From Eremomyces bilateralis CBS 781.70 (lineage: Eukaryota; Ascomycota; Dothideomycetes; Eremomycetales; Eremomycetaceae), in contig NW_022985109.1 of the NCBI RefSeq assembly GCF_010015585.1, positions 17,929 through 50,207 of the forward strand: a stretch of 32,279 nt of DNA, read 5' to 3'. Below are positions 1 to 10,720 of this stretch, in pieces (position 1 is the first letter of the stretch; each line of letters opens with the position of its first letter). The notes under the pieces were generated by a model that saw nothing but the letters and a program-made list of their open reading frames with translations, made no database searches and was not told the origin of the DNA. The position numbers and the translations under genes were made by a program.

Positions 1-110
1 CTATATTCCTACTCCCTTTCTCCTTCTCCCTTTTCCTTCTCCTTCTTCTTCCTCCTCTTTTCCCCTTCCGACTACATTCCTACTCCCTTTCTCCTTCTCC
101 CTGTTACGGC
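1..110. repeat. Pyrimidine-rich tract with a duplicated segment
   Basis: Nearly pure C/T sequence. A 26-bp segment beginning ATTCCTACTCCC occurs at 5-30 and again, identical, at 76-101, so the unit is about 71 bp. No coding content is seen. It is probably a low-complexity or minisatellite-like tract. Confidence 0.6.
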
Positions 111-809
111 ACGGTAGCTGGATGCACACAACATACGCGTAGCCAAAGATATTCTAGATTGAGATGAAGAGTACAAGGTAGCTGTGACAGAGGAATCTTG
201 ATGAGGTTCCATCTCTACGCTAGGTTTGATTAGGCTTAGGCTCTCAGCCTATGCCAACCATGGGCCATGCCCATAACAAGTACCTCGACTTCGCTCCAGC
301 ACGGCGGGCGTTCCATCACGCAGGGGGGGAGGTTACAATTACCTCTATGAACCTACAGCTCGCCATGTTTGGATACTAGTAGTTCTTGAACCATAAAGGT
401 TACTAAGTTACTATAATATTGGTTCTATCAATAACTGCTGCTAGATATATAACTGTTGCTCATCCTTGTAGTCCCATCTTGCTTGGACCCTGATTATGGT
501 AAAGTCTGTCGATTAATAATGGCTTCTCTGCTGGCGACTAGAGTGCGTAGGTAGAGGATTCCGCGATTGCAAATGGCGCATATGGTGGTTGATCAGTAAG
601 CAGAGCGAAATCAGGATAGGGGTGAAGGAAAAGGCAAAAGAAAACCGAAGTGTAAGAAGGATAGAAGAAGGAGACCATAGTCATAGCTCACTGATAAGTT
701 GGACAGGCACAGCTCCGCACGATTTCATGCGGACCATCTAAGGTGGCTACACGTATTATGCCATTAGGAACAAACTATATAGCGTGTAGTATCGTTTTAC
801 TACCTACGG
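111..809. other. Intergenic stretch, no gene recognised
   Basis: About 700 bp downstream of the first gene. No convincing open frame, RNA gene or complete repeat is seen. The left edge (TGTTACGGCACGG at 112) and a G-run near 325-331 are faintly LTR-like, but no partner repeat or target duplication was found. Confidence 0.4.
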
Positions 810-1859
810 CTAAACTTTTGCCCCTTTACAAAGTTCGACATACTGTATAGCAACTGCAGCGACGGTGTTGTGGTAGGGCGTTGGCTTGATGTCGAGCAGC
901 CCCTCTGTCTTACGGGCGTCGACTGCCACGTCAAATGTATGTTGTACTCCACCTTCTTGCAGTATACCGTCGGAAAACGCCCCCGGAACAACTGACTTGG
1001 CGATGGCCGTTGTCTTGATCCAATCACCAGGTCCACCCAGGATAAAACTCTGGTTACCAGTGATATTCTCGTCAAGGCTGCGGAGGTGTGCCAAGGCGAC
1101 ATCATTCACATCCACAACGGCAGAGTTCAGTGGAATGGGTGATTGATTTCCCTTCAGTAGACTCAGCAGAATAGCATTACCGCTCTTTTCAAGCTCCCTC
1201 GGTGTCGTCGCAAGGTCATCCACGCCCAAAATCAAGCTCGGCATAAGCGTGATAATGTCGAAAGGGGTTGCGTTCGTGCTCTGCCATTCTTCGATAGTGT
1301 TAAGAGATTTTGTCTTGCTAGCTTGATACACTCCAAAACCAGGCATGTATGGTTGACTGAGATTCGGTATCCGCCACTCCGAGGTGACTGGCAGTTTACT
1401 GGAGTCCCCCTTTCCTATAAAGTACTCCGGTGGGGTGATGGCGACAATGGAAGACGTAATCACGACTCGTTTCAGTGTATCTTTGGCATGCTCTGCTCCA
1501 CTGGCCAGAATGCCCATTACACCCAGCACAGCGGGCGTAACAAAAGCATCCTCCTCAGAACCAGATCCGATTTTCGAGCTAACGTTCGGCATCGGCGATG
1601 CGCAATGGACGATGTACCTCGCCCCTTTGACGGCTTCGTCATAAGCATGGGAGACAGTCATATCAGGCACAACGACTGAAGACAGTTGATTTTCTGCAAG
1701 TGACAGGCGTTCAATTCTTGGTGCGCCTCGGAGCTTATCGAGGTCTGTCGCCTTGCGAATCGCGCAACGCACTTGGTATCCGCGTTCGAGGGCAAGTGCA
1801 AGGACCCGTATGCCGAGGAATCCGGTCGCTCCAGTAAGTAGTATGAGACCGCTAGCCAT
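810..1859 (-). CDS. NAD(P)-dependent extended SDR (epimerase/dehydratase or aldehyde/ketone reductase type)
   Basis: A single-exon frame of 349 residues. The dinucleotide-binding motif TGATGFLG is at residues 9-16, right after the start, so the ATG at 1859 is preferred. The frame stays open upstream to about 2180, but that part has no domain and would run into the promoter. VVITSS (132-137) supplies the usual Ser, and the catalytic YxxxK is YQASK (Y178, K182). HCASP (85-89) matches the HxASP motif of the dihydroflavonol-reductase / cinnamoyl-CoA-reductase / methylglyoxal-reductase group. Members reduce carbonyls or modify nucleotide sugars with NAD(P)H in the cytosol; the substrate here is unknown. 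It is divergent from the SDR at 2470, with a shared promoter. Confidence 0.85.
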   Translation of the reverse strand: MASGLILLTGATGFLGIRVLALALERGYQVRCAIRKATDLDKLRGAPRIERLSLAENQLSSVVVPDMTVSHAYDEAVKGARYIVHCASPMPNVSSKIGSGSEEDAFVTPAVLGVMGILASGAEHAKDTLKRVVITSSIVAITPPEYFIGKGDSSKLPVTSEWRIPNLSQPYMPGFGVYQASKTKSLNTIEEWQSTNATPFDIITLMPSLILGVDDLATTPRELEKSGNAILLSLLKGNQSPIPLNSAVVDVNDVALAHLRSLDENITGNQSFILGGPGDWIKTTAIAKSVVPGAFSDGILQEGGVQHTFDVAVDARKTEGLLDIKPTPYHNTVAAVAIQYVELCKGAKV

Positions 1860-2169
1860 AATGATTGATTTGATCTTTTGATAGCGAAAAGGTATTGTAA
1901 TTGTAGTTAGAATAGTGTTAAGTATCGATGTGGAACAGCATAGCTTTCTGGTCTTATAGCCTACTCGGTTTACATTACTGCAGTTGTGAGTACCACTCAA
2001 AGAATCATTCACGGGCATCATGACCGGAGTTTTGGATAAAAATGTCATAAACTCCATACACGCTGTTATCTCCGTAGTTAGAGATCTTAGTGGCACCAAG
2101 TGAATCATCTGGCGTTGTAAACACACCTCCATAAAACTGAGCGGCTGCGCCAATGGCAAGCCAAAAAGG

Positions 2170-2206
2170 AGCGGACGCACGAGCGGACGTTGAAGCGGGA
2201 GCGGAA
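2170..2206. promoter_or_regulatory. Phased CGG-triplet array, candidate Zn2Cys6 regulator site
   Basis: CGG triplets start at 2172, 2184, 2196 and 2202, so the spacings are 12, 12 and 6 bp. GAGCGGACGCAC and GAGCGGACGTTG form two near-identical 12-bp units. Zn2Cys6 proteins are known to bind pairs of CGG triplets at fixed spacing. A gene for such a protein ends about 1.2 kb downstream. Binding itself is an inference. Confidence 0.4.
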
Positions 2207-2370
2207 GCTAAACTAGCGCGTGGCGGCGAGCGCGCATTCCAGGTCCCTGCATACCAATATCTGTCCGATATCTACGTCACGCTCATAAGCTTCGATTTAT
2301 AATCGTGAATTTAACTTTGCAATTGTGGGCGAAGCTATCTATGATGTGCTCATATTGAGCTCTGGGCAGG

Positions 2371-2378
2371 TATATAAG
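2371..2378 (+). promoter_or_regulatory. TATA box of the SDR gene
   Basis: TATATAAG lies 92 bp before the ATG at 2470, a normal distance for a fungal gene with a short 5' leader. Confidence 0.6.
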
Positions 2379-2469
2379 TCTTGCATAGGAGTGTTCGAGT
2401 GGAAAGGTCATTAGCATTATATCTTTATCCTCTTACAAGTGTACATCTACGAGCAACTACAAAGTTATC

Positions 2470-3547
2470 ATGGCCGACAAACTCAAACCCTATGCCGACT
2501 TGTATACCAATCCCCAAGGGGTTGGCGACAAGCGACCCACTGCCCTCCGCGTGGTTCAAGACGACGGACTCGTTAACGCTTACGAGGGGAAAGTCGGGCT
2601 TATAACAGGTGGAACAAATGGCATTGGTGTCGAGGCGGTGCGAGCTTTGCACGCCACCGGGGCAGACGTCTACTTCACCGCTCGTGATGCTGCCAAAGCA
2701 AAAAAAGTGATCGAAGATATCCGGACTACATCGGAGAGTCAGGGTAAACTCGATTTTGTGATCATGAACATGGACTCGCTTCAGTCGGTGCGAGAGGCGG
2801 TCAAGGTTTTCTTGTCCAAAAGTTTTAAGTTGAATATCCTCATCAACAATGCCGGTATGTGTCCACTTCTATATATTGACTTTTGCGGTTCCTGAGTCTG
2901 CTCTAGGCATCATGGGAACTCCTTACAGTTTGACTGAAGACGGATTCGAGCGTCAATTTGGTGTCAACCACCTTGCGCACTTTCTATTCACCGTATTGCT
3001 CTTGCCGACACTTGAAAAGAGCGCCACGCCACAACTACAGTCTCGTGTAGTGAATGTTTCCTCCTCGTCGCACAGGCATGCCACGATTTCTTGGGAGCAC
3101 TACAATTCTCATCCGATTATTTATAATCCTGAGTTTGCTTACGGTCAGAGTAAGACAGCAAATATATGGATGGCGAATACCATTGACCGCAAATACGGCT
3201 CCCGCGGTGTCCATGGATTATCTGTGGGGCCTGGTGGAATTTGGACTGGTCTGCTGGCTTACACTCCAGCTGACATCGTGGATGCGTTTAAGCTGAACCC
3301 TAACATTAACATTCATATGCTAAGCGCCGAGCAGGGGTCTGCTACTACGCTTTGGGCTGCGGTTGGTAGAGTGTGGGAAGGGAAGGGAGGAGAGTACCTC
3401 CATGACTGCCAAATTGCGCCTCCGGAAACGGGTGACTTCTATAACGCGATGAGTGCTGCTGCAGCACCGTGGGCCAAGGGACGGACAGACGATGAAAACA
3501 GGTTATGGACATTGAGCGAACAGCTTGTTGGGGCGAATGCACCATGA
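2470..3547 (+). CDS. Classical short-chain dehydrogenase/reductase (retinol-dehydrogenase/TIC32-like), 341 aa
   Basis: Two exons, 2470-2854 and 2907-3547, are separated by a 52-bp intron (GTATGT...CTCTAG). The join restores NNAG followed by IMG in frame. The Rossmann cofactor motif TGGTNGIG is at residues 46-53, NNAG at 126-129, the catalytic Ser in NVSSSS (178-183), and YxxxK is YGQSK (Y207, K211). The length and layout match fungal oxidoreductases of the retinol-dehydrogenase-like group, which interconvert alcohols and carbonyls with NAD(P)(H). The substrate is unknown. It is transcribed away from the extended SDR across a shared promoter, and its stop codon is 140 bp from the end of the convergent Zn2Cys6 gene. 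Confidence 0.9.
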
Positions 3548-3686
3548 CCATAGCCGCTTGGTTGCTATAAGAAGGCAAAGCTGAACGCACTAGTAAGTTA
3601 ACTGTTACTGGTGTAAAATAGCAGCACGGGTCAAATTAAGCAGAATTATTCATTCGCGATTAATGAGTTTCATGGCTCCTGCTTGT

Positions 3687-5472
3687 TCAAGCAAGTTCAG
3701 ATACTCCCCTGAATTCGATGTTAGGCCTGTAACAGAGCTGTTCATTCGACTTACCTGCAAGACGCCAGCGTATCTCAAGGCACTGTAGCCCTTTAACGAT
3801 TTCCCTCAGAGCCTCGTACATTTTTGGATCATGATCTTCTCGTATAAACCATGCGCACTCTGTAGCAGCATGGTACAAACATGGCGCCGTGAAGGGGCAT
3901 GCAGTGTCAATTTTGGCAATCTTTGGTGCAGTAGAAACCGCAAGATCTTTAATACCACGGAGACAAATGTTCTGCATTTCTAGTGCGAGAGGCTCCCGTA
4001 CGGTGGAGCCCGTAGGCTCATTGCAACCGTATAAGTTGTACAGTATGAGGCCGCTTGAAGTACAAAGCGCCGAAGCCATCAGCCTAGAAGGGGATTGGGA
4101 GTTATTGAACGATGTGCCATTAATTTCCGACTTGTCGAGGGCGGAATGGAGCATAGAGAGCGCGGTGTGGAGATTGTGGGCTTCGGAAAGCAGGTGCGCG
4201 GCGTCGTCTGATGTCAATTTTGCTGCTCTGTGATGGGCGACCTTACTGAGCATGTGAGCACTCTGGCACACAGTGGCAAATGAACCTAGCACCATGGTTT
4301 CGCTGAAGGTGGTGGAGTATAGATGTTCGCTTCCCACTATCGTTCCGCTGTCCCAATCTTCGTCGTTGACTGGTAAAAGCTCTTCGAAACAGGGCTCAGG
4401 TGCTGCAAACGGCATTCCCCTCGTTTCGATGTTCACAAATCTAGCCGATGGGTTAGTCGGTATATACTATACAAACGAACATTATTACAGACCTGTCAAG
4501 TACGAAGACCGCCCACCATGTCCTACGTTGCTCTTCGCGGAGAGTCCAGGTCTCGAAGTCTTCAAAGAGCTGCTGCGCGCGCTCTCTATCATGCATACCC
4601 ATTAGAATACCCAGCCGGGCCGCACGGCCTATGGTGAGGTATGCGGCCGGATAAATGGCGTTAGAGAGCTCATATACAGCTAATAGAACAAGAGATTGAA
4701 CGAGACGTATAGAGACGAACCCAGTCGTTTCCGCGGTCGAGCAGAGTGATGTTGCGACTGCATATAAGCTAGAGATGGAAGGCCGATACTCGATTCGGTT
4801 TAAGCAGAGACCCATGCATAATAGAAGGAGAGGCAGACAGGTGTCCACGTGGGCAGAACCATGGTCTAGACTCTCTAGGTCTCGTATAAGTCGCTTCTTG
4901 CTAATCATGGGTAGCCACATGTGCACAGTCGCGAGATATTGCAGACAGATCTCGCTATGATCATGCTTAAGAGAGGCTAATGCAGATCTCCAAATGGGGG
5001 ACGATTCAGACCCAAAATCGAGAGCATTTGCATTCAAAGGGGTCAGGAAATCGGTATCCAAGAAGAACGATAGCGGAAATGGTCGGCTGGGGCCTTCGGC
5101 GGAGCTGTGCTGGTTGGTAGTTATCGCGATATAGTCCTTAACGTGACTTCTACTATCAACATGGGGACGGGGCACTGATGTATGGAATACCGCATTGCTC
5201 GCAGTAGTGTTCGATTCCGACCAATCAGTATATTCGCACTTTTTCCGAAGGCGAATGCACTACTGCGAATAAGCATGGTTCTCATATGCTGTCATATCTA
5301 TAGATATAGGGCTGCTTTTATACCAGGGCACATGATGGTACATCTCTTGTGCATTTTCGCTTCAGGCGCCTGCGATATGTGTGAGCCACCGCGAGTCTCA
5401 GATCAGTTACTCGTACCTGCAAGCCTGACATGCCTGAAGGGCTTTTTGTGCTGTTCCCAAGATCGAGGACAT
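3687..5472 (-). CDS. Zn2Cys6 fungal-specific transcription factor, 540 aa, four exons
   Basis: The model is complement(3687-4440, 4493-5259, 5324-5369, 5417-5472); all junctions close in frame, with introns of 52, 64 and 47 bp. The start MSSILGTAQKALQ leads into the zinc cluster at C15, C18, C25, C32, C35 and C42 (spacing 2-6-6-2-6), the textbook C6 pattern. The cluster is encoded across exons 1, 2 and 3; exons 1 and 2 are only 56 and 46 nt. The 64-bp intron must use the TAG just after a CAG, because CAG would give an immediate stop. The middle region matches the fungal-specific transcription factor domain (WWAVFVLDR around residue 290). Members bind CGG-containing sites in the nucleus and often control neighbouring metabolic genes, here plausibly the two reductases. 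Confidence 0.85.
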
Positions 5473-5975
5473 AATTCTGGCGCGGTAATACTCCAGGGTA
5501 GCGCCTAGGCCGCGAGGCCTCGTGGTTGTAGATTCCTACCGATTTGTCTTTAGCAGCTTTGGAGTCCTTTCATATAATAATCGAAAACCTTGTAGCTGCA
5601 GCAAGTGCCTGGAGGAACGAAGTGCCTGGACTCTGGAGGAACGAAGTTCCGTAAGGTCTGAGTGAGAGAGAGATTCAACGCCCGTCAGGCCTCTCAGCGA
5701 GGCCCATGTGGGGAACTACCGAGGCTGACTAATTACATACATTTGTGCCCTGTGGCCTTCTGCCCCCGTTTTCTATCTTCGGTCTTCTAACTGGCTTCTA
5801 TATCTGCGGCTAACATAGGGAAATATTATAACTGTATTAAGGGAATAAGATGGTCAGTGTGCTGGGTGCCTCTGTTCCTCTAAGTTCTGATCTAGATGAT
5901 GTTTGGAGTATAATATGATCCATTTTGTTGTAGATTAATGAACTGTCTGAGCAGGTGGGAAGTCTGCAGGCTATA
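5473..5975. other. Intergenic, upstream of the regulator gene
   Basis: Presumed promoter region of the Zn2Cys6 gene. No TATA box stands out. A short imperfect direct repeat (AGTGCCTGGA units, about 5604-5645) is present. No gene was found. Confidence 0.4.
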
Positions 5976-6115
5976 TGTGATGGATCAGAGGTCTGTAGAC
6001 CTGGATGCCTTGTGGCCTTGTGGCCCGTTTGCTCTGCACCATCAGGACATAATTCCTCGCACACTTTAGATAGATTCCGCCTTCATAGCAACAATTCAAT
6101 GTTTGCCTCACGATT
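5976..6115. repeat. Partial LTR-like repeat, family 2
   Basis: It starts TGTGATGGATCAGAGG and runs to CTCACGATT. It matches the longer copy at 30832-31003 closely and abuts the old Copia LTR. A further piece of the family is at 23146-23239. Only part of the repeat is present here. Confidence 0.7.
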
Positions 6116-6117
6116 CG

Positions 6118-6324
6118 TGTTGATAGTTTAGGCGTGTCTATCCACACGGAAGCAATAGGTTACGTGACGAAGAATGTAAAGTGCTTGTATTTCTGTAAGA
6201 AGTAGAGTACCGAACGAGGTAGATATACCCATGACTAAGTAATAGCCGAAGAGGGGAAACTAATGACTAAGTAATAGCCGAAGCGGGGAAACGAATGACT
6301 AAGTAATGACATCAGATCTTGACA
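6118..6324 (-). repeat. LTR of the old Copia element (left copy)
   Basis: TGTTGATAG...CTTGACA. It pairs with 14445-14652. It carries two to three tandem units of about 32 bp containing ATGACTAAGTAATAGCCGAAG (6230-6310), which are absent from the young subfamily's 185-bp LTR. Confidence 0.8.
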
Positions 6325-7431
6325 CACCCCCTCAGATCTAGCAGAGATCTGTATATCACAACGGAATCGCGGAATCACTTAAGTTCATTTCGGTGACTGA
6401 TGCGATCATATCTCGTGGGATTGTGATGAGGTGCAGTTTCCTTGGAGGTCTTGTGTTTTGGAGGAAAGTGTGATATTCCTGCCAGATCTTGTGGAGCGTA
6501 GGTTTCTCAGTGCGCTGGTTTGCTTTTGAGCAGTGGTGGAACGCGTCTGGCGCATTGGAGGCTGCTGTGCTGAAGAAGAGGCGGCGGAAGTTTGTTTATT
6601 CCTGCGCGGTGGAGGCCCAGGAGGGACTGGCGGTGTTGGGGCAGAGGAAACAGTTGCGGGTGTTATCTGCTGTGCTGGAGAGGAGACCCGGTAGGACTGG
6701 AGCGTTTCCTTGATGAGCTGAAGATCTGGTAAGGCATCTTCGAACTTTTCATTGGTAGGGGAAGGGGAATCACTGTGGATTCTTTCCTGGGGAAGGATAT
6801 CAAGAAGCTAGGATGCCCGATGACTGGACGATTGGTAAGGATCCGGTTCAGGTGTTGTTTCGGGCGTGGCGAGGTAACCTGAAGGATCATATGTGTGCTT
6901 TTGGACCTCGGAGCTTGTCTGTGGAAGTGGAGACAATGGGCTGTTAAGGTTTTTGGGCTGGATGCAGTTGTGCGTAGAGTCAAGGTAATGATCATCTGGA
7001 ATAGGGGGAAGTTCGATATTGAAGCGAGGAACTTGTATAGAGTCAGGCATGTGGTGTACGGCGTCTGGACGAGCGTGACCAAGGTGCCGATGCCATTGCT
7101 CTGGGGGAGCGGTGGGTAGTGAGATGCCGTAGGACGACGCTGCGTTAGCGGTGTAAACAGCAGGTTATGTAGCGATACTGTTAGGAGGCTCGAGGAAGAG
7201 GAGGTAGTTCTCCTTAAAGAGTCTCGTAATATAGTGATCACTATTTCTGTGACGCAAGAAGTGATCTTTACCAAAGTAATAGATATCGATCTAATCGAAG
7301 AGCAGTCCGCCTGCGATATTAATATGGTAGCCGGGGAGGTAGATAACCCCCTATAGCTCCATAGTCCGGTTGTTACTATAAGTATCCTTATAGATAACGT
7401 TGACCGACCTAGTACCATGATACTGGTGGAG

Positions 7432-7635
7432 TGTCAGGGCACGAAGAATGAGGCAAAACTCTGTGATTCGTGATATACTAGAATCAATCTACAAAGGAGC
7501 AAGAAGGATCTAAAATACAATCCGCTGTGTGAGGGAGTGATAAGTAGGCCTTGGGGGTGAACATAACACATCGTAAGGCCACAAGGCACCCACACCCCCA
7601 GGCATCAAACTGAATTCAGTCTTCGTTCCTTCACA
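7432..7635 (+). repeat. Solo LTR, family 1, with 5-bp target duplication
   Basis: 204 bp, TGTCAGGGCACGAAG...CCTTCACA, flanked on both sides by TGGAG (7427-7431 and 7636-7640). It is inserted in the old Copia element. The same family is at 15457-15656 in inverse orientation. No internal region is present, so it is a solo LTR or a very small LTR-derived element. Confidence 0.85.
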
Positions 7636-8966
7636 TGGAGGACCAAACCGAAACGAATGGCTCCAGTATCATTGGGGTTAAAGTCATGGAAGCGATGGAT
7701 ATCATGACAGACGTGAACGTTTACACCAGTATCAAAGATAAATAGATTGGTGGCATAAGGCTGGCGATCAATTGTCGCGACATTAATAGTGTTCGCCTCC
7801 TTTGGAATCTGCGGTACTAGAGGAATAACGAGCTGGCCATTTAGATTAGGAGGGAGCCATGCCGGTGCTAAAACCTTGTCGCGTTGGAGCTGCTTGTAGA
7901 TCTTCTCAAGCGGTCCTGGAGGGAGATTCTGAAATCGTTCGACGATAGCAGGGTCCTCGTGATAGTCCTTAGATCGCCTGGAGGAATTGACGTGAGGGCA
8001 TTCTCCAAACCAATGTTTTACTCCACAGATACAGTCGTTGAACGGAACTTTAGCATTAAGTTGTCCTCTTTACGGTTGTTGTCGTTCGGTAACTTCGAGG
8101 GTTGCGTTAGCGAACTTCTATAAGGAGTCTTGGTTGCTAAGGAAGTTTCCAAGGTTAAGAAACCAATCGACGAGTGTCGGAAGGTCGGCCATGGTAGGGC
8201 TAAGCGTATTTCCAGCGATGCGGTTGAAGACGTGTACCTGGAAATCCTTCTCGATTGAAGTAGCGACGGCTATGAAAGCTCGACAGATGTAGCGGTTTGT
8301 AAGATGGTCAACAAGGTCACGGACAGACCCAATCTTCTCTTATAACTTAAGCCAATCGTTGGCATAGTCGAGATTGGACTGGTTCCGGTTCTTCTTGCCC
8401 TCCTTTAAGCGGTTGAACTCTTCTTCAAGGTAATATGCCAATTAAGTTGACTGTGGGGCGGCGTAACGGTGGAGCGACTCCAACATGTCCTTGGCGAGAT
8501 ATTTATCCTTGATGTATCGAGTCATACCACCACTGACAGAAGCGGTGATAGCGTTGGCCAGGTTCTTCAGTTCATTTTCACGGAGATCGTACTCCCTTTT
8601 CTCGTAGTCAAAGGATTTCCAGATCCATTGTTGTAGGCTGAGATCCGTGTCTGCAGTTAGACGAGAAGGAATGGTAGGAGACTTATAGATAGGCTGCGCT
8701 ACAGCTTCCTTTCCATCTAAGGCAGGGGTTTCGACAAAGGTTGGGTTGACGTAGTCCCAAACTTTGATGCGTTGGGCGTAGTTCTTGATCTCTTCGTACC
8801 AGTCGATCCAGTTAGTAATATCCTTCAAGGTGCTCTTGATAGTGACTGTGTGATTAGAGCTGGTAGAGGAAGACATAGTGAAAAGAGTTGTAGGAGGACG
8901 ATTCCTAAGAGGTAGGAATCGAGACTCGTACGACGACGTGTCAGAGGACCGTCAGAGGTCGGAGGA

Positions 8967-9151
8967 TGTCGGAACTCCGCGGCTATTACTTAGTCACCGC
9001 ACCTTGTAGATTACATAAGATTACATAAGCCCTGGGTATATATACCCGTCAAGGTAAACTATGTACTTCTGACCGAATACAAGCATCTCACTGCCTCTGA
9101 ACAGGTATCCTATTGTTTCCGTGATTGATTGACACGCCAAAACGATCAACA
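8967..9151 (+). repeat. 5' LTR of the young Copia element
   Basis: TGTCGGAACTCCGCGG...GATCAACA, 185 bp, containing TATATATACC (promoter-like) near 9048. It matches 14165-14349 throughout. Confidence 0.9.
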
Positions 9152-9162
9152 GTTATGAGCCC
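9152..9162 (+). other. Primer-binding site, half-tRNA type
   Basis: GTTATGAGCCC directly follows the LTR. It is complementary to the anticodon arm of initiator-Met tRNA (GGGCTCATAAC), the half-tRNA priming known for Drosophila copia and some fungal Copia elements. Confidence 0.7.
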
Positions 9163-9333
9163 AATTTGCCTTGAAGCTCGATCTCTATATCAGCTTTCCG
9201 ATTGATCTCAATATAGACCGTTGCTCCGCCAAAGCATCGTCTTCCGCCCGCTTCCGCGTCCCTCGACGACATCCCGAGAGACTCCATTCCTACCTACGTC
9301 TAGGAACTGTCCTATTATAGCGACATTTTCACA

Positions 9334-10400
9334 ATGTCTTCTTCTACCAATTCCAATCATACGGTCACTATCCAGAACCCGTTGAAGGATATCACCAACT
9401 GGATCGACTGGTACGAAGAGATCAAGAACTACGCCCAACGCATCAAAGTTTGGGACTACGTCAACCCAACCTTCGTCGAAAGCCCTGCCTCAGAAGGAAA
9501 GGAAGCAGTAAAGCAACCTATCCATAAGGATCCTGCTCTTCCTCCTAGTCCATCTGGAAATGAGACGAACCCTGACATACAATGGCTCTGGAAAACCTTC
9601 GAATACGAGAAAAGAGCATACGATCTCCGTGAGGCTGAACTCAAGAATCTCGCCAACGCTATCACCGCTTCCGTCAGTGGTGGTATGACTCGGTATATCA
9701 AGGGCAAATACCTTGCCAAGGACATGTTGCAGTCACTCCACCGTTACGCGGCTCCACAGTCAACCAAATTGGCATCTTACCTTGAAGAAGAGTTCAACCG
9801 TTTGAAGAAGGGAAAGAAGAACCGGAATCAGTCTAATCTAGACTATGCCAACGATTAGCTTAAGTTGCAAGAGAAGATTGAGTCTGTCCGAGATCTTATT
9901 GATCATCTTACTGACCGATATATCTGCCGAGCTTTTATAGCCGCCGCTAATTCCATTAATAAGGAATTTCGGACGCACGTCTATACCCGCATCGCTGGAG
10001 ACACGCTTAGCCCTACCCTTGCCGACCTTCCTACACTCGTTGATTGGTTCCTCGGCTTTGAAATCTTCCACAACGACCAAGACTCTTCGCAGAAGTTCGC
10101 TAACGTAACCCTCGAAGTTGCTGAACACCAACATCAACCGCAAAGAGGACAACGTAATGCAAAGGTTCCGTACAAAGACTGCATCTGTGGAGTGAAACAT
10201 TGGTATGGGGAATGCCCTCACATCAATTCCTCCAGGCGATCCAAGGATCATCACGAGGACCCTGCTATTATCGAACGATTTCAGAGGCTCCCTCCAGGAC
10301 CGCTTGAGAAGATCTATAAGCAGCTCCAACGCGACAAGGTCACAGCACCGGCATGGCTCCCTCCTAATCCAAGTGCCCAACTCATCGTTCCTCCGGCACC
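9334..10400 (+). other. Copia gag region (approximate)
   Basis: The start context is ACAATGTCTTCTTCTACC. The N-terminal part has KDITNWIDWYEEIKNYA, followed by the helical gag-like region typical of fungal Copia polyproteins. A Cys/His stretch (C-I-C...H-W-Y-G-E-C-P-H, near 10180-10220) resembles a zinc knuckle. Part of the young element; boundaries are approximate. Confidence 0.75.
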
Positions 10401-10429
10401 GCAGATTCCAAAGGAGGCGAATACCATCA

Positions 10430-10720
10430 TTATCGCGTCAATCGATCACCAGTCTTATGCCACTAATCGGTTTATCTTCGACACTGGCGCGAACGTCCAT
10501 GTCTGTCACGATATCCACCGCTTCCACGACTTCAAACCCAATGATACTGGAGCCATCCGTTTCGGCATGGCCCTCCATCAGTATCACGGTACTGGATCAG
10601 TCAACGTCACTCTTAAGGATTTTCGTGGAAACACCCGAACTATGGAGCTACAGGGGGTCATCTACCTCCCTGGTTTCCATGTTAATATCGCAGGCGGACA
10701 ACTCTTCGATCAGGTCGACA
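10430..10720 (+). other. Copia aspartic protease region
   Basis: FIFDTGANVHVC (near 10470-10505) carries the D-T/S-G active-site triad of the retroviral-type aspartic protease. GVIYLPGFHVNI follows, as usual for Copia proteases. Confidence 0.8.

Larger units (their letters stand above)
1860..2469. promoter_or_regulatory. Shared divergent promoter of the two reductase genes
   Basis: 610 bp lies between the two divergent start codons. It contains a TATA box for the rightward gene (2371-2378) and an array of CGG triplets (2172-2204), both listed separately. No clear TATA box is seen for the leftward gene. Co-regulation of the pair is an inference from the layout. Confidence 0.6.

Noticed and set aside
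111-380. A TGTTACGG start and G-rich run suggesting an LTR remnant
   Set aside because: No partner repeat, target duplication or internal domain is present in the window; the similarity is only to general LTR end features.
886-1679. Several plus-strand open frames opposite the first reductase
   Set aside because: They overlap a convincing SDR coding region on the other strand and show no motif.
1860-2180. N-terminal extension of the first reductase by about 107 residues
   Set aside because: The frame is open, but the Rossmann motif already follows the ATG at 1859 and the extension has no recognisable domain.
5182-5508. Plus-strand open frame of 108 codons
   Set aside because: It lies antisense to the zinc-cluster exons of the regulator, has no domain, and is explained by that gene.
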